Below are positions 47,441-59,914 of a DNA stretch of 64,000 nt, in pieces. The position numbers and the translations under genes were made by a program. The DNA comes from Chionis minor (taxonomy: Eukaryota; Chordata; Aves; Charadriiformes; Chionididae). Position 1 is the first letter of the stretch. The number at the start of each line of letters is the position of its first letter. Below the pieces are notes generated by a model. It was not told the DNA's origin. It ran no database searches and was given only the letters and a program-made list of their open reading frames with translations. The stretch lies in the NCBI GenBank assembly GCA_013398295.1, contig VZSF01001063.1:372001-436000 (forward strand). Direction: 5' to 3'.

Positions 47441-50400
47441 TGCATAGAATTTAAATATTTCTTAATTATAACTTTGTTCTCAATTTTTTTTTTCTTTATG
47501 ACCTTGGCCGTGCTTTTTTTATTTAAATATATTTTACAGATACTGTCTTCAGGAATAACTCACAGATACCCACTTGGCATTTTCAAGTTTTGGGAGGAAG
47601 GAGCAATTTCTGAAGTAGTTACAGTTTGCTTCCAAAAGACAATGTTTAGCATGATTATTTCTTCAGGAGAATGAGTTGACAAAAAAAAAGTCCTGTGATC
47701 TCACAGCTGTGATAAGAAGTATTTTTGGAATAATGTTTATTTATATGTATGAACGCTGTGTCTCAAATAAGCCTAGAACAAATCAAAAGCTACTGGCTAA
47801 TGTGCAAGGTACTGAGCTGATTTTAAAAGAGCAGCTTACAATTCAGCGCCATACTGTCCTTGCGAGATTTGTTGCAAAATATTCATCAGGTTGCACTACC
47901 ACAGTGCAGACCAAGGAATGAATTTTACTGAGGGAAACCACTTGTTCTTCATTATCGATGTGTCATTGCTATTGAGAGAGCCAGAATAAATCAGTCTGAT
48001 TTCTCTCCGACTACAATATTTGGTATACTTGAGAGACATGGAAGCAGGTGGCATCAAATACACGGAGTTAAGAACTGCTCCATTCTGTTTTCCTGGGGTA
48101 GGCTTCATCTCACCTGAGATTAATCACCAGGAAATCAAGCATCTGTTGTAATTTAATCGACTTTTCTGTCTAGGAGGAGAGAGAGGCCTCATTCTGGAGT
48201 CAGTATCTAAAATAAGTAAGTAACCGATACATCAATAGATCACTGAGGTTAGATAAATCACACTTTTTGACTCCATAAAGCAGTAAATGCTTCAAGTGAG
48301 CTTTCTGCAAACTAGCTTCAGGATGTCTGAAATCAGTGGGTGTGTCTTTTATGCTTTCTTCCAACTTACATTAAAACTCAGAAGGCAGAGTAGCTCCATC
48401 AGAGAGTGAATGCAATCCTGATACTTAATCATGTGTAGGTTACAAGGGGATCTATAAGATCACTGCCTACAGCATTTGCTCTCTTATAAATAGCTATCAT
48501 TCTACCTCTAAACTTCTGCTGTTAATCTCAGTTCACTTCCTATAGCCATAGCAATACATGAAATATTTGGGAAGCAAATGAAATTTATTTTGAATAGTAA
48601 TATTTACAGTACAGAAGCCAGTATCTGCTATCAATCCTGTAGAAAACCATGAGCAAAGAATGTTTGCACTTCCCTGAGAAAGGAAGACCTACGAGATCTA
48701 TGTTTTTGTCCATTTACTCCTTCGAGATGTATTTCCTCCCATTTTTCCTGTTATTTCCCTTCCTTCTTGCTGTTCTCAGAGAAATACACAGCTCTATCCC
48801 TTCGCTGGGCAGCATTAGCCAACGCTGAAGCTAACAGCATCACCTCCGTGACAGTCTCAAGCTCTGTTGGCCCAAGCTTTGTCCTGAGCTTAGGTCTACC
48901 ATGTGGTGGGGTGTTACACTATGGTACCAGCTGAGCCATTGAGCCAGAATAAACAGAATGCATTTTAACATAAAGGGATATAGTACAAGAAATATATTCT
49001 CAAGTCTTGGAACTGTAACCATGTGTTACCATATTGTCTTCCTTCTGCTCCTTCTGTTTCTTATTTTCACACATTGCTCCATTCTTTTGCAAATCTTTCC
49101 TCACAGAATGTTAAGAAACTGAGATCTACCTTAACTGAAAGCTGTTCTGCTTTACATCATATTCATGTTGTTGGGAGGGCTGGTATCTTTCATCTTTCAC
49201 TTTTCTCATGGCTCTCGACATTTTATATCTATCTCAGCTTAGCTTCATTTACTATTCCTTATACCTTCTTTTTGCCTGCTGTGACGGTTCCCTAATTATT
49301 TCTTTGTGCTTGACCATATATTCTGACTTAGACTGGCATTACAATTGATAGAGCTATCATATATCTCTGCAACTGTGAGACAGAAAAAGATCAGGCTAGA
49401 TTCCATTTCCTTGCCAATATATTATTTCCTTGGTTTTGTTTCTTACAGTGTTTTCCACACTTCATTTTAGACAGTTTCAGTGAGTGGTTCTCAAAGTGTG
49501 GTCTACAAATAACTGTTTGACAGCAACGCCATGGTATGTGGTCAATGAGCCATGTTGCCTTTAATAGTGTTTTCAGTTAATATTTTGGTGATATACGGGC
49601 ACAGAGGTACATGAGAAATTCAGAGATGACCAGTCTGGAGCACAGCAATTCGCTGAACTGCTGGCTTAAGCAATATAACTCCATAGTTTCCCACTGACTG
49701 CCTTCAGCCAAGGCATATTCTGCTGATGGAGTACATGCTGATGAGAGTGACATTTTAAAATTAGAACAGAGAGCACCTCCTCTGCCACGACAAATCTGCA
49801 CACTTTAAGGTTGTTTTGCTTCTGGGAAACATAAGGAGAGATTGCCTGGTGGCGCGATCATCACAGCAGCTCACTCAAAGGCCAGCAGCCACTATATCTC
49901 TCATTCCTTGTGTTGAAGTCAGACCCATCTTCCCAGAGTAACAAAGCATCCTGTTACACAGCCGTGCACTCCTGTAAAATCCTACAGTATTCAAAGAATC
50001 ACGTTGCCTGGCCAGAGATATTAAGATTTTTGGCTACGGAGCTGTAGCTCCTCCCCATCTCCGTTTTGTTCAGGGCAGCATGGTGGGAATGAAGCTCCGG
50101 GTGATGGGACGGGGTAGCTGTCGCCTGCGGCACAGGTTGTTCCCAGTCATCCCCACGGCTGCACGTGGCATCCTGGGCAGGGTCCTGCTGCAGGACACGG
50201 CACAGCCCCAGGTCAGACCAGACCATCCCGGCATCCTCACTGGCTCTACAGCCTCCAAACCCTTCCAAGGCAAGAAAGAAAAACACAATTCTGTGAAACT
50301 GTAAAACATAGAGATGCCTTTTGTCAAGCTGTTGGGAATGAAAAATAGCTTAAGAATAAGAGCCCAGAAAGTGTTATTTTTTTTTTCCTATAGGAAATCT

Positions 50401-51469
50401 CCCAAGAGCATCTTTGCTGGCTTAATTTATCTAAGGCAAAACTAAAATGGCTTCTGCTTACCTTCTCCCCCCTCCCCTTTTTTTGTATAAGAAAAATCAG
50501 CTTATAAAAGGAAAAAACCAAGATCAGCACCAGGCAACTTGGGATATGACTGTATGCAGAAAAACTTCTCAGTATCCCACCAAAAACTGCTGTGAAATTT
50601 CTGTGAGTGTTCACAAAGGGTGAGGCGGGTGGCTGCATTCAGTTTCAGTGTAATTCATACTTCAATGAAAAATCATTCACTAAATGCTCTTTCTTTGTAC
50701 AATCACTGTGGAATAAAATTTAAAAAAAAAAAAAGCATGGGAGACAGAAATTCTAATTATTTTATTTCTTTCTCTTCATATCTATTGTTGGTATTAATTT
50801 TTTGCCATGGTCATAAATTATATACTGTATTTCTAAGCTGTGTTCTTTCCTGTCCTGACTTATGTTAATCAATGTGTTTGTTACCACACATCTTGAATAT
50901 TGCATTTCTCTGGTGGCTGGCTTATCATCATCTATAATTATTCCAACTCCCAATTAGGTCTGAACTCTTCTGTAGCGTTATTTACTTGCTTCTAGCAATG
51001 AGACAACACGTTATATCCTTTTTTTTTTCGAGGTTGGTGTTCAAAACAAATTTCATTAAAAATTCTCCTGTTGATATTAGAGTCATTTCTTGTCCTCCTC
51101 ATTTTCCAGGTCATTGTACCTGGGTCTTTCCTGACCTTTTATTCTCCATTATGTCTTTTATATCTATCTCATTTATATAGTTATCTCCCTACCCAATTCA
51201 ACAGTTATTTAATACTTGAAATAATCTCCACGCATACAGTGAGTGCCGTCTATGACACAATAGCCCCATAAACAATGCCACATAACTGCCCAACCCATCA
51301 AATCACGGGTTGAGAAACCTTTCAGGAGGGTTCTTTTGTGAATGCTTTTTTTTTTAGTCATATTGCCTGAAATCCTGATTACCCAGGAGTATACTCACAC
51401 TTTGTAACATCCCAATACCAAATATGGAAGTAATGTAGAAAAATCTAACAGAATGGTAGCTGGAGAGAG
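47441..51469. other. Unique non-coding DNA
   Basis: AT-rich sequence with no recognisable repeat. The GC-richer piece at about 50040-50320 is open on both strands (frames of 95, 85 and 74 codons overlapping), a sign of composition and not of coding. Nothing else stands out. Confidence 0.55.
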
Positions 51470-51690
51470 ACACAAATGGTTGAAAATGATTAAACAAGCC
51501 CTGTTGGTGGCCTGTGGATGTTTATGATTAATGTAGATTTAATCATCAGCATGTAATAAAAATTCATCTCTTCTAATTGGCTTTTTTTTATTGATGCTTC
51601 TGCTGCCGAGGGAAAAAAAATGTATTATTTCTTTGTATTAATGTTCAGAATTCTGCAATTACAGGTCTGTGTGGTGTACAGCCAGGACGT
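51470..51690. promoter_or_regulatory. Candidate conserved non-coding element
   Basis: Dense homeodomain-type cores occur in a short span: GATTAATG near 51527, TTTAATCATC near 51538, TCTAATTGGC near 51572 and ATTGATGC near 51591. The block continues to a CAGGACGTGTG stretch at about 51682. It holds no repeat or long frame. Enhancer function is inference. Confidence 0.3.
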
Positions 51691-52659
51691 GTGCAAGACA
51701 ACACATGCGCTCACTATCTATTTTAAAACGCTTCTCCGATACAAACGGTCATCATTTTATGGTCAAAAGATCTAAGGAAACGAAAGAACCTGCAACACCT
51801 TTTTTGTTTCTCTAATTATTTTGTACTGCATTGATTTTAAATGAATCTGAATACAGGCTACAAATCCTGGCTTTGGGGACTGTTGAGGAAATGAAAGCCT
51901 TCACTGATCTGAATGAGAACAAACGTGATAAAGGCATGAGGCAGGCTGATAAAAGAAAACAGCACTCAGAAAGAAGCAAGCCTTTTAAGAAATGTCAGAT
52001 GTTTATTTATTATTTCAACTGCAGTATCCTAAGCAGTCCAGTCATGGTGCCATCTCACCAGGTATTGTGAAAGTAATTAACATAGCACAAAACCCTTCCT
52101 GGGAACTCAACAATAAGGTTAGAGTTTCTGAATGCTTTGTTCCTACTTTCAATTTTCTTTTGGTCCCCGAAAAGCTTCAGAGATCTGAAGTTTCAGAATT
52201 ACCACCTTCTCTGTAGGCTCTGTGCTCTTTCTTCTGCAAATGTTTGTGAGCTGCTTTTGTGGCTCCATAACACATCACGTATTTCCTTCTACGCTAAAAG
52301 ATAACTTGCAATAATAATAAAAAGTACAGAAGTAACAATAAATGTATAACAACTATTATCCCTAAGCAGTATTTCCCCCAGCAATAATTGGCACGGTATA
52401 TCATTTATGTACAAATCAATGCATACATCTCCTTTCAATTACCAATTGATTCTGTATGGCGTTCCCCTCTAACAGAGCTTATTTGCCAATAAAATGAAAT
52501 GTGAGTAAGTGTTTGAAAATCGCTCTGTGGGTAGTGAAAAATAAAAGATCTCAGGACTGTTAGAGAAAATGATGCAGATTTGGGGGCCACTGTTTTCCTA
52601 CCGCATGAGTGGGTTCTTCAGGGCAGAAACAAGGGCAAATTGTTTTTCAAGTAGAGATC
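51691..52659. other. Unique non-coding DNA
   Basis: AT-rich sequence with a run of AATAA-type trinucleotides around 52310-52350. No gene or transposon is recognisable. Confidence 0.6.
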
Positions 52660-52739
52660 TCCCCTAAAGGATGAGGATTTGGAAGGGGGTATTCGATGTC
52701 GCCAGGTTCTGCAGCATGAGGGGAGATGACTCTGGGTGC

Positions 52740-53035
52740 ACCTGCATCTTGATGAGGATTACGGGGGTTTTCTTTTCCTCCCCATCGCCCGGCACCGGCT
52801 GCACGCAGGGGTCCGGGCATGCCCCCCCCGCCTTGTTTTCCTCTCTCCGGTGAACTCATCGCTGGCATGATCCCAACCTCCCACCGCACGGCAGAGGCAG
52901 GGGCACCCAACCATCCTCCTTGCCGCGGGTCCCCGTCCATCCGGCGGGAGGGTCAGGCCACGCCATGCGTTGTCAGCCCCATTGTTCTGCTCAGTGTGAC
53001 GCAGCCTCCGCAAAACAGCCCGGACGGATGATTTT
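52740..53035. promoter_or_regulatory. Compact CpG-rich island
   Basis: About 22 CpG dinucleotides fall in roughly 290 bp, in a window where CpG is otherwise scarce. The block includes a C8 run, GGCGGGAGGG-type GC-box sequence near 52940, and CACCTG nearby. It is unique, not part of a transposon that I recognise. Frames are open on both strands here (97 codons at 52647-52940 -, 84 codons at 52759-53013 -), as expected in GC-rich DNA. It could be a promoter or first exon of an unseen transcript, or a poised enhancer. No TATA box or convincing splice donor was identified. Confidence 0.4.
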
Positions 53036-54439
53036 AAGTAATTGCTCTGACATAGACTGATTACTACAGTAACAACAGTCGGTTGTAGTTAAGGAGTAGC
53101 TTTGGCATATGGTATACATTNTTGCTTTATGTTTCAAAATGCTGGCGTTTTCTTTCCCTTGGCTTTATTTAGAAAATATCAACAACAGGCATCTGAAGGA
53201 AAAAATTAACAAATATTGTTACAACTAAACGAATTCAAAGCAACATATATCACAGCTGTTAGGATACGCCATACAATCACAAATTAGTCATCGTTGTTAT
53301 TGCAGGAAATACAACATTTCACCTCATAAACTTTCAGCTAAATTTTCCCTATTGGTACAATCCAATTGGAGCCAAATTTCCAGTTGGGCCTGGAACTACT
53401 TTTAAATACGAGGGCCCGTGAGTCTGTACAGCTTGATTCTGGGGCTTTTTTGCCACCGAAATGCTATTACACCGTGTTTGCACTTTTGCACACCTGGTGC
53501 TCACCCATGAGAGCAGCTTCTGCACCAGGTAGTAGTAGCTGGGCACCTGTTGGTGTGGGAAAACACACCCATCCAACCCATCTAACCTACCCCCCCTTTT
53601 TTTTGAGGTCCGTCATGCCTAGATATACAGGAAGAAATTTTGCCCAAATTAATCCTTCACATGAATTAATCTTAAAAAAAAAAAAAAAGGCTTGACAAAT
53701 AGCCATCATCTCCTTCAGAAACAATATCGAATTTTGCAAGGTATCGGTCTAATTGTACTGCTGTGTATTTTAGATCACTTTTGGTTAGCAAGAGGATCAC
53801 CAGCAGGCCTTTTTCTTTCTCTTTTTTAATACCTAGAGATTAACTGTTCTGTGCTGAGTACAGATACGACCCTCTTCTATCTCCATTCAAATCAAATATG
53901 CATAGCCCTGGAACAGAAAGGTAAAGAGGGTTTTTATTTTTATGTTTTATATGGCACTGTGTGAAATAATATATTCTATGGCCAATTCTAGCTCACCTTA
54001 ATCACATAATAGTAAATGAATATTCTGGAGGTCCTTTTATAGAGGCTTACTTTGAAATGCAATGTAAGTGAGATACTAATCAAAAACGAACTCAGAAACA
54101 CTTTCACCTTCAAATAAAAAGATATTTTCTAAACATAAAAATGTTCAAAAGCCTAATTTCACATAAGACAAAATGTAAAGGAATAAAAATAGGGTAATAA
54201 CATCACAACCAGGGAGGAGGAAAAGAAAATAAAGGAAATGTACATCTGAAGTACATTGATTTGTTTCGTTTTATTTTCTTCTCCTTGTGGTCATTTTTCT
54301 CTTCCCAGCCTCTTTGGCAGAAGTTTTAAAACATCACTTTGTAAACACTCTGAAATGTATTCTTTGTGAAAGGTAGCACGTTAAAAAATTCACAGAAGCT
54401 CCATATTATCACTGAGCCCATTTCCAGCCTGCTTCTTTC
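53036..54439. other. Unique non-coding DNA
   Basis: No gene or transposon is recognisable. An A-run lies at about 53673-53688. Confidence 0.55.
53121..53121. other. Ambiguous base (N)
   Basis: A single N in the given sequence, 5' of a T-rich stretch. It is an assembly or base-calling ambiguity. Confidence 0.99.
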
Positions 54440-55060
54440 ACTCACAGTGTTGTGAAACAGTTAAAAGTAAAATTAAAGCCATTTCTATTGTAGACCGTTA
54501 ACTTTTATTAAATTAGACTTGAATTATTTATGATGCGAAGTGTTTGATCTATACTATATCTGTCATGGATGAAAAAATCTGGATGGCTGAAACGTTATCA
54601 CTGTTTTAAAGAAATCAGAACTCTCTCCAAAACGCAACAAGCCCTCATGCTGTTTGAGTGTTAAGACTTCTGTGCTAAATACCGAGAGGAGTCTGTGTTG
54701 TTTCTCAGATCTGGGTTCTGTGTTTGGATTGCTGAATTAGGTGCAAAATAATTGGCACGAAATAAAATTGAGTATACATCTGAAGAGCCTCCTGCTTATA
54801 TTTTACAAGATTAGTGTATCTGGAAAAATATATGAAATATGATTTTTTCCACTTCTGATAAACGCCATTTCTTGAAAACAAATGCCTTCTTGTGATTCAT
54901 AAATTCAGCTATGTAATTGTACACCTGTGACAGGTCAAGTGCGGGCCAGAATATGCACTTAATAAAATTCAAATATCATTACATAAAAGTTAATTATAGG
55001 AATTAGAAATTAGCCTAATTTTATTATGTCTTTTCAAGACGTGGTGAAAGAAAACAATAT
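54440..55060. promoter_or_regulatory. Candidate conserved element with a 13-bp palindrome
   Basis: AT-rich, motif-dense unique DNA. At 54923-54935 ACCTGTGACAGGT is a perfect palindrome around a central base. It joins two E-box-like CAGGT half-sites with a TGACAG (MEIS/TGIF-type) core, and AGGTCA follows at 54932-54937. Several AATTA cores flank it (54916, 54990-55020). I infer a regulatory element; the bound factor is unknown. Confidence 0.28.
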
Positions 55061-56079
55061 AGTGAAAATCACTTATACAATGGTATAAACGCTTGGGTAA
55101 GTCCATGTATCATTAAATGTAATGTGGAATAAATATGATTACCCATGAAAGAAGCTCCATGCATTTCATTAGTTTGAGGTAAACAAATTCAATACGTGGC
55201 GTGACAAACTAAAATGCTTAAATTTCTTAAATTTCTTACTTTCGTCCTATAACACTGTGCCAGACAGACTTCAAGTTCATCCCCATCTGAGGTACAAGGT
55301 GAAATCCTGTTCTCGGGGAAATCTCTGTCTCCTATGGGAGTTAACCACTGACCTCCTGAGCCCAGCCCTTCACACATGGTGCCGTCCCACTAAAGCTCAT
55401 TCTGAACATCAAACAGTGCCCGGTCCAGTGGCCATATCCATCCACATCCCAGTGCAGTCCCAGGGAGAGCACAGCCTTTGCAAAAGCACAGCCTTAACCA
55501 GGACACACTAATGATTGAAAACTTATATTTGAAAACTCGATGCCACCCAGAACGCACAGGGAGACTTTGAACCCCTCATCCAAGCAAACGGTCAATAACG
55601 CCCAGTTGCAGAGAAATGGTCTCAGCAGCCCAAAAATTCATTCTCGCAGCAACAGCACCCCGACATCGCCGTGCCGACCGTGGGTTTGGTGCTGGGGAGG
55701 GTCCGAAAGCTGTGACATGGCAATATTTAGACACAGAGAGGGATCTGTGGGAGGCTAGCAGTTGGAAAGCTGCAAATCTTTTCCTGAGAATAATTTATTT
55801 CTTGTGGGAAACTGGCTCTCCCACAGATTATCCCATACTCAGAAGAAAGGAATATTAAAGTATATTAATTACAAAAGACAGTTTTGGGGGTGGCATGGAT
55901 GAAGTATGCTCTAATTTACTGAAGGTTCAACTTAAAAGTCACATAAGACTGTTGAAAGTTAAGTCCCCTTTAGCTGGCTCACTTGATTTTTTTTTTTTTT
56001 TGTTTCCGTTACCTATTTAATAATGCATCTATGCATATATCACCCCTATTATTAATAGTAAATGTGCATTTCAACATGT
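55061..56079. other. Unique non-coding DNA
   Basis: Contains a moderately CpG-rich part at 55540-55720 with a serine-rich 72-codon frame. No convincing splice acceptor precedes it and no domain is recognisable. A T-run lies at about 55988-56001. Confidence 0.5.
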
Positions 56080-56430
56080 CAAGTTTTCCTAGCCCCACTT
56101 TTGAAATTTTTTTTTTTTTAATATAAAAAAGCAAAGGCATTTCCTAGGGCACATGCTGCCAGACACCCAGCATTTATCTTATCTTAGTTGATGACTTTCC
56201 TTTTATCCTGAAATGATTTGACAATGACTCTATGATTTCCTGTACAAATTACCCTTTGAAAGTGGCAGTGGCGCTTGGCAGCGATCTTCACTTAATTACT
56301 GAGTGGATTATTAGCATACGGCTTTTTTTCACCCCTTCATTTCTTTATATCTTCTAGATTGCGCTGACAGTTCCCTTTCATTGCGTGCTTTAACTCACTG
56401 AATACTAAACATTATGCAGATTGCAGCTGA
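56080..56430. promoter_or_regulatory. Candidate conserved non-coding element
   Basis: Contains two adjacent GATA-type sites (TTATCTTATCTTA, about 56174-56186) and a homeodomain-rich stretch with TTAATTACT and GGATTATTAG (about 56292-56312). No repeat body or coding frame is present apart from a T-run at the left edge. The assignment is by texture only. Confidence 0.3.
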
Positions 56431-59400
56431 GAAGTACCCAGTCTACTCCAGCCCTCTTCCCCCACTGTCTGTGCTCAGCATCAGCCCTCCTTGAAGGAGA
56501 GTAATTTGTAGGTCAGAAATCAATAGTGTGTCTGGGAAGCGCATTTGTGGGTTCTCTGCTTTAGACTGAGCAGAAATTAATGTTTTAAAATAAGTGCTCA
56601 TCCTAGAAGGTAGCAGGCTGCATTCCTTCTTTTTGTTTCATTGCTCTTGAAATAGTCTTCCCTATTAGGTGTGGGGTTTTGGGGTTTTTTTGGGTTTTTT
56701 GTGTTTTTTTTTTTTTTTAAATTCATCATGCTAACTGTCCATCGGGTAGCAGTGATTCTATAGCTAAAATAACAATCATTTTTCCTCCAGCCAACACCTG
56801 TGCAAAAGGGTGTTGTTAAGCTGAACTCCTTTGTCTCACACACATTGTTACTTATTATTTGTCGGGACAAGATAAATGTGAATGATAAATCACAAAGATT
56901 TCCTCCTGGCTTTCTCCCTGCGAGGACTCTTCAGAGGCTTGGACACTAAGTAGAGTGCACATGCATACACGTCAGGATTTCTCCAGCCACCTCTGCTTCA
57001 TGCTGTTCATCTGCTGGCTGTAGGAAGTCCATGCTGCACTTCTTTGCTGGAAAAGGTCCAAACTGCGTGTCTTCCCAGGTCCCTTCCCTGGTCTCAGTTA
57101 TGCACCAATGAAGACAAATAGCTTTTTCTGGTTCTTCTGGTACCTTGGTTGTGAAGGCAGGTGCTGCTGGAACCACACAGTTCAGCAGTTGTAGATGTAG
57201 GCTGGCTGTCTGACAAAACTGGCTTCTTTTCACTTCCATGAAGTCTTGGCATTTGGAAAAAAAAGTCATCCCAAAATAAGATAAAAAGCTAGTTTCCTCC
57301 CAAATTGAAATTCAGTATATTAAACATATTAAATTCAATATATTAGACTACTGATTTACCTGGAAGCTATGAGACATACAGACTTTGTGCTCTCTAGGAA
57401 GCTCAACAGATCCAGCTGGCAAAAGCCCAGGGAAGCCACACTGGTAAACAGTCAATGAAAACTCCAAGTTAAGAGACCAAATAGTACGTTCTCTTTACAA
57501 TTTTTCTTCACCCTGTGGGAAGCTTTGCGAAAAAAAGAATATACCTACCAACTATTTCTGTTTCAGTGAATCTGTGTTTTCAGAGGCAAAGACTGCTGCT
57601 GAAAATGCCCATCACTACTTTTAGGTCTGATGTTCTTCAAACTCACTCTCTTTAAAGCCATCTGCAGTCAGTAAGTCAAGCCTCTACAGTTAGCAAAGCC
57701 ACGTGGCCTTCTTCTAGGTGAGCTTAGCAATGCCTGTCCTTCTCTTCGTCCTGTTACCTACACAGCTCATATGTGCTCCTTCTCCAGTCCATGATCTCTG
57801 CACCACTGTCCATGTTGGCTTACTCCAGCAGTCTGGCTTGGATGTAATACCTTTAAAATGATGTTCTACCCATCAGACTTGGGAATCGAGACATGGTGGC
57901 TGCTCACAAGCTGGCTCATGTGTTTGGGTCTGCCCTCGCCTGGCCCAGAGTGCTTCTGGGTCTCCCTGAGGCCTTTGTAGGTCTTTACTCCCACACAAGG
58001 ACTGGGAAGCAAAAATACAAATGTGGTAGGAAGAACCCTTTTATCAGTCTCCTTCTAACGGTGAGCTAATCAGTCCAGTTAACAGGCATGGCTTGATTTT
58101 GCTTTCTCCACTTGGACTATTTTCTTGCTTCACGAGACACCTCATGTATTTATCTTCTGAGGAATGAGATTGGCTTCGGCCACATGCGAGCACTCATGCA
58201 ACCCTTGCTTCAAGCCCCACCTGCTCAGAGGACCCTTCACGCTGAGTGTGGTTGTGCTGTACCTTGTGCCAACACAGCCGTGCTGCCGTGTCATTGCAAA
58301 TGAGCTTTGTACAGGGACCACCAGGGCTCCAGCCTTTGGTAAGTATGAGGACTAGATTTTTGTATTTGTTTTTATGAAAGTCTTGTTCTAAGGCAATTGG
58401 ATTGACTCAAGCTCTTTAAGAAAAACACAAATTTTCTTGAGATTTACAATACAATTATGACACTTGGCAGGACTGGGTGCTAGTGGAGTGTGATCTGTCA
58501 AAAGGCTGGAACCCAGTGAGACCCCATGAAAGGTTATGAACCCTCCGTGCGCCCGTGCACTTGCCAAACATTTTATCTTTCTTTGCCCATACCTGATCTC
58601 TGTCTCCGGAGGCGTCTGGAACAATTTGCTGCAGGCTACCAGCATCATTGTAAACACAGCAGTGTCTCAGGCAGATTTTAATTTCTAGCACTTGCTGGAA
58701 GGGCTGTACCTTTAAAAGATCATGCATTTCCAGCACTGCAGTTGTCACGAAGAGATCCTCTAGACAGAAAGTACACTCCTGGGCTTTAACGCAGAGCTAC
58801 AAAAAGTTTGCTCTAAGCAGCCCAAATGAATCTTTCGAGGACATGCTAGGATAAATTGGCTCCCGAATTGCCTTGTTCCTTTAATTCTCAGTCCCAGATG
58901 GCTCTTTTCTCTCACACGGCAAACTCACTTTAGCCTTTCCCATCTTAAAACAAACACAAAATGAAGAACCCATCCCTAGCCCTATATCCTTCTTCAGCTG
59001 TGTACCCAGGTGCTTCTGTGCAGCGCCTGAGCTTGCTCTGCCCCTGGTCCAGGACCTCTGGTGGCAGCTCCCACCCCCTCACCCAGTGCCTCTGCATCCC
59101 AGTTCTTCCCTTTCCCCTGAAAGCTTGGGATCATGGTTTCCCTCAATGTCCATCACTTCTCAGTTGTCCTCACGTGCAGTCAGTGGAGGCTCTATATCAG
59201 TGGAGATGTTTCCTTCTGAAAGCAGTGGAGTTTTCCCTCCTCCTTATTCTCTAGGACTTCAGTAATTTTCTTGATAGACTCAGGCTTTATGCAGATCACT
59301 GACAAATTTTCCTCTCCACTACAGGACCAGACAGATAGATGGAGACACCTTTCTGCTTCGATCCTACCCCAAATCAAAACCTTGGCCTTTTTCTTGGAAA

Positions 59401-59592
59401 CTTTCTTACAAATCTCCGGTTGTCAATTCCAGCTCAGTTTGGCTAAAACAGAGATTTCCATACTTCTACCAAATCCTCCTTCTGCATACTTTCTCCAGAG
59501 CCTTGAGCACTAGCACTGCCTGTAACTCAGGTGTCCAGTTCAGCTTGGATCACTTTCTGGACCTTACAGCTTGGGCTAGGAATATTTTTCAC
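56431..59592. other. Unique non-coding DNA
   Basis: No gene or transposon is recognised. It includes G/T-rich homopolymer sequence at about 56670-56719 and a C/T-rich stretch at about 58900-59510 that keeps frames open. Frames of 89-107 codons on the minus strand have no domain. Confidence 0.55.
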
Positions 59593-59772
59593 TGCATTGG
59601 GTTTGCGTGGCAAGGTTTTGGTAGAGGTGGCGCTACAGGGGTGGCTTCTGTGAGAAGTTGCTAGAATCTTCCCCTGTGTTCAATGGAGCCAATGCCAGCT
59701 GGCTCCAAGACAGACCCACCACTGGCCAAGGCCGAGCCCACCAGCGACACTGGAAGCGCCTCTGGGATAACG

Positions 59773-59779
59773 TATTTAA
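59773..59779 (+). promoter_or_regulatory. TATA-like box of the split LTR
   Basis: TATTTAA lies about 180 bp into the LTR, ahead of the CR1 insertion, in the expected U3 promoter position. Any transcript from it would now run into the CR1. Confidence 0.45.
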
Positions 59780-59914
59780 GAAGAGGGGAAAAAAGAATTG
59801 TGCCACACCAGCAGCACCCGAGAGAGGAGTGAGAATATGTGAGAGAAACATCTCTGCAGTCACAAAGGTCAGTGAAGAAGGAGCGGGGGGAGGTTCTCCG
59901 GGTGCCAGAGCAGA

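Noticed and set aside
50040..50327. GC-richer segment with overlapping open frames on both strands, considered as an exon
   Set aside because: Frames are open on both strands, none has a domain, and no convincing splice pair was found. Composition explains it.
55540..55758. Serine-rich 72-codon frame with SSPKIHSRSNSTPTSP wording, considered as an exon
   Set aside because: No polypyrimidine tract or acceptor precedes it and the frame turns into low-similarity Trp/Cys-rich sequence after about 45 residues. It is too weak to list as coding.
56671..56720. Possible G-quadruplex in the G/T-rich run
   Set aside because: Only three runs of three or more G are present; a standard four-run quadruplex cannot form.
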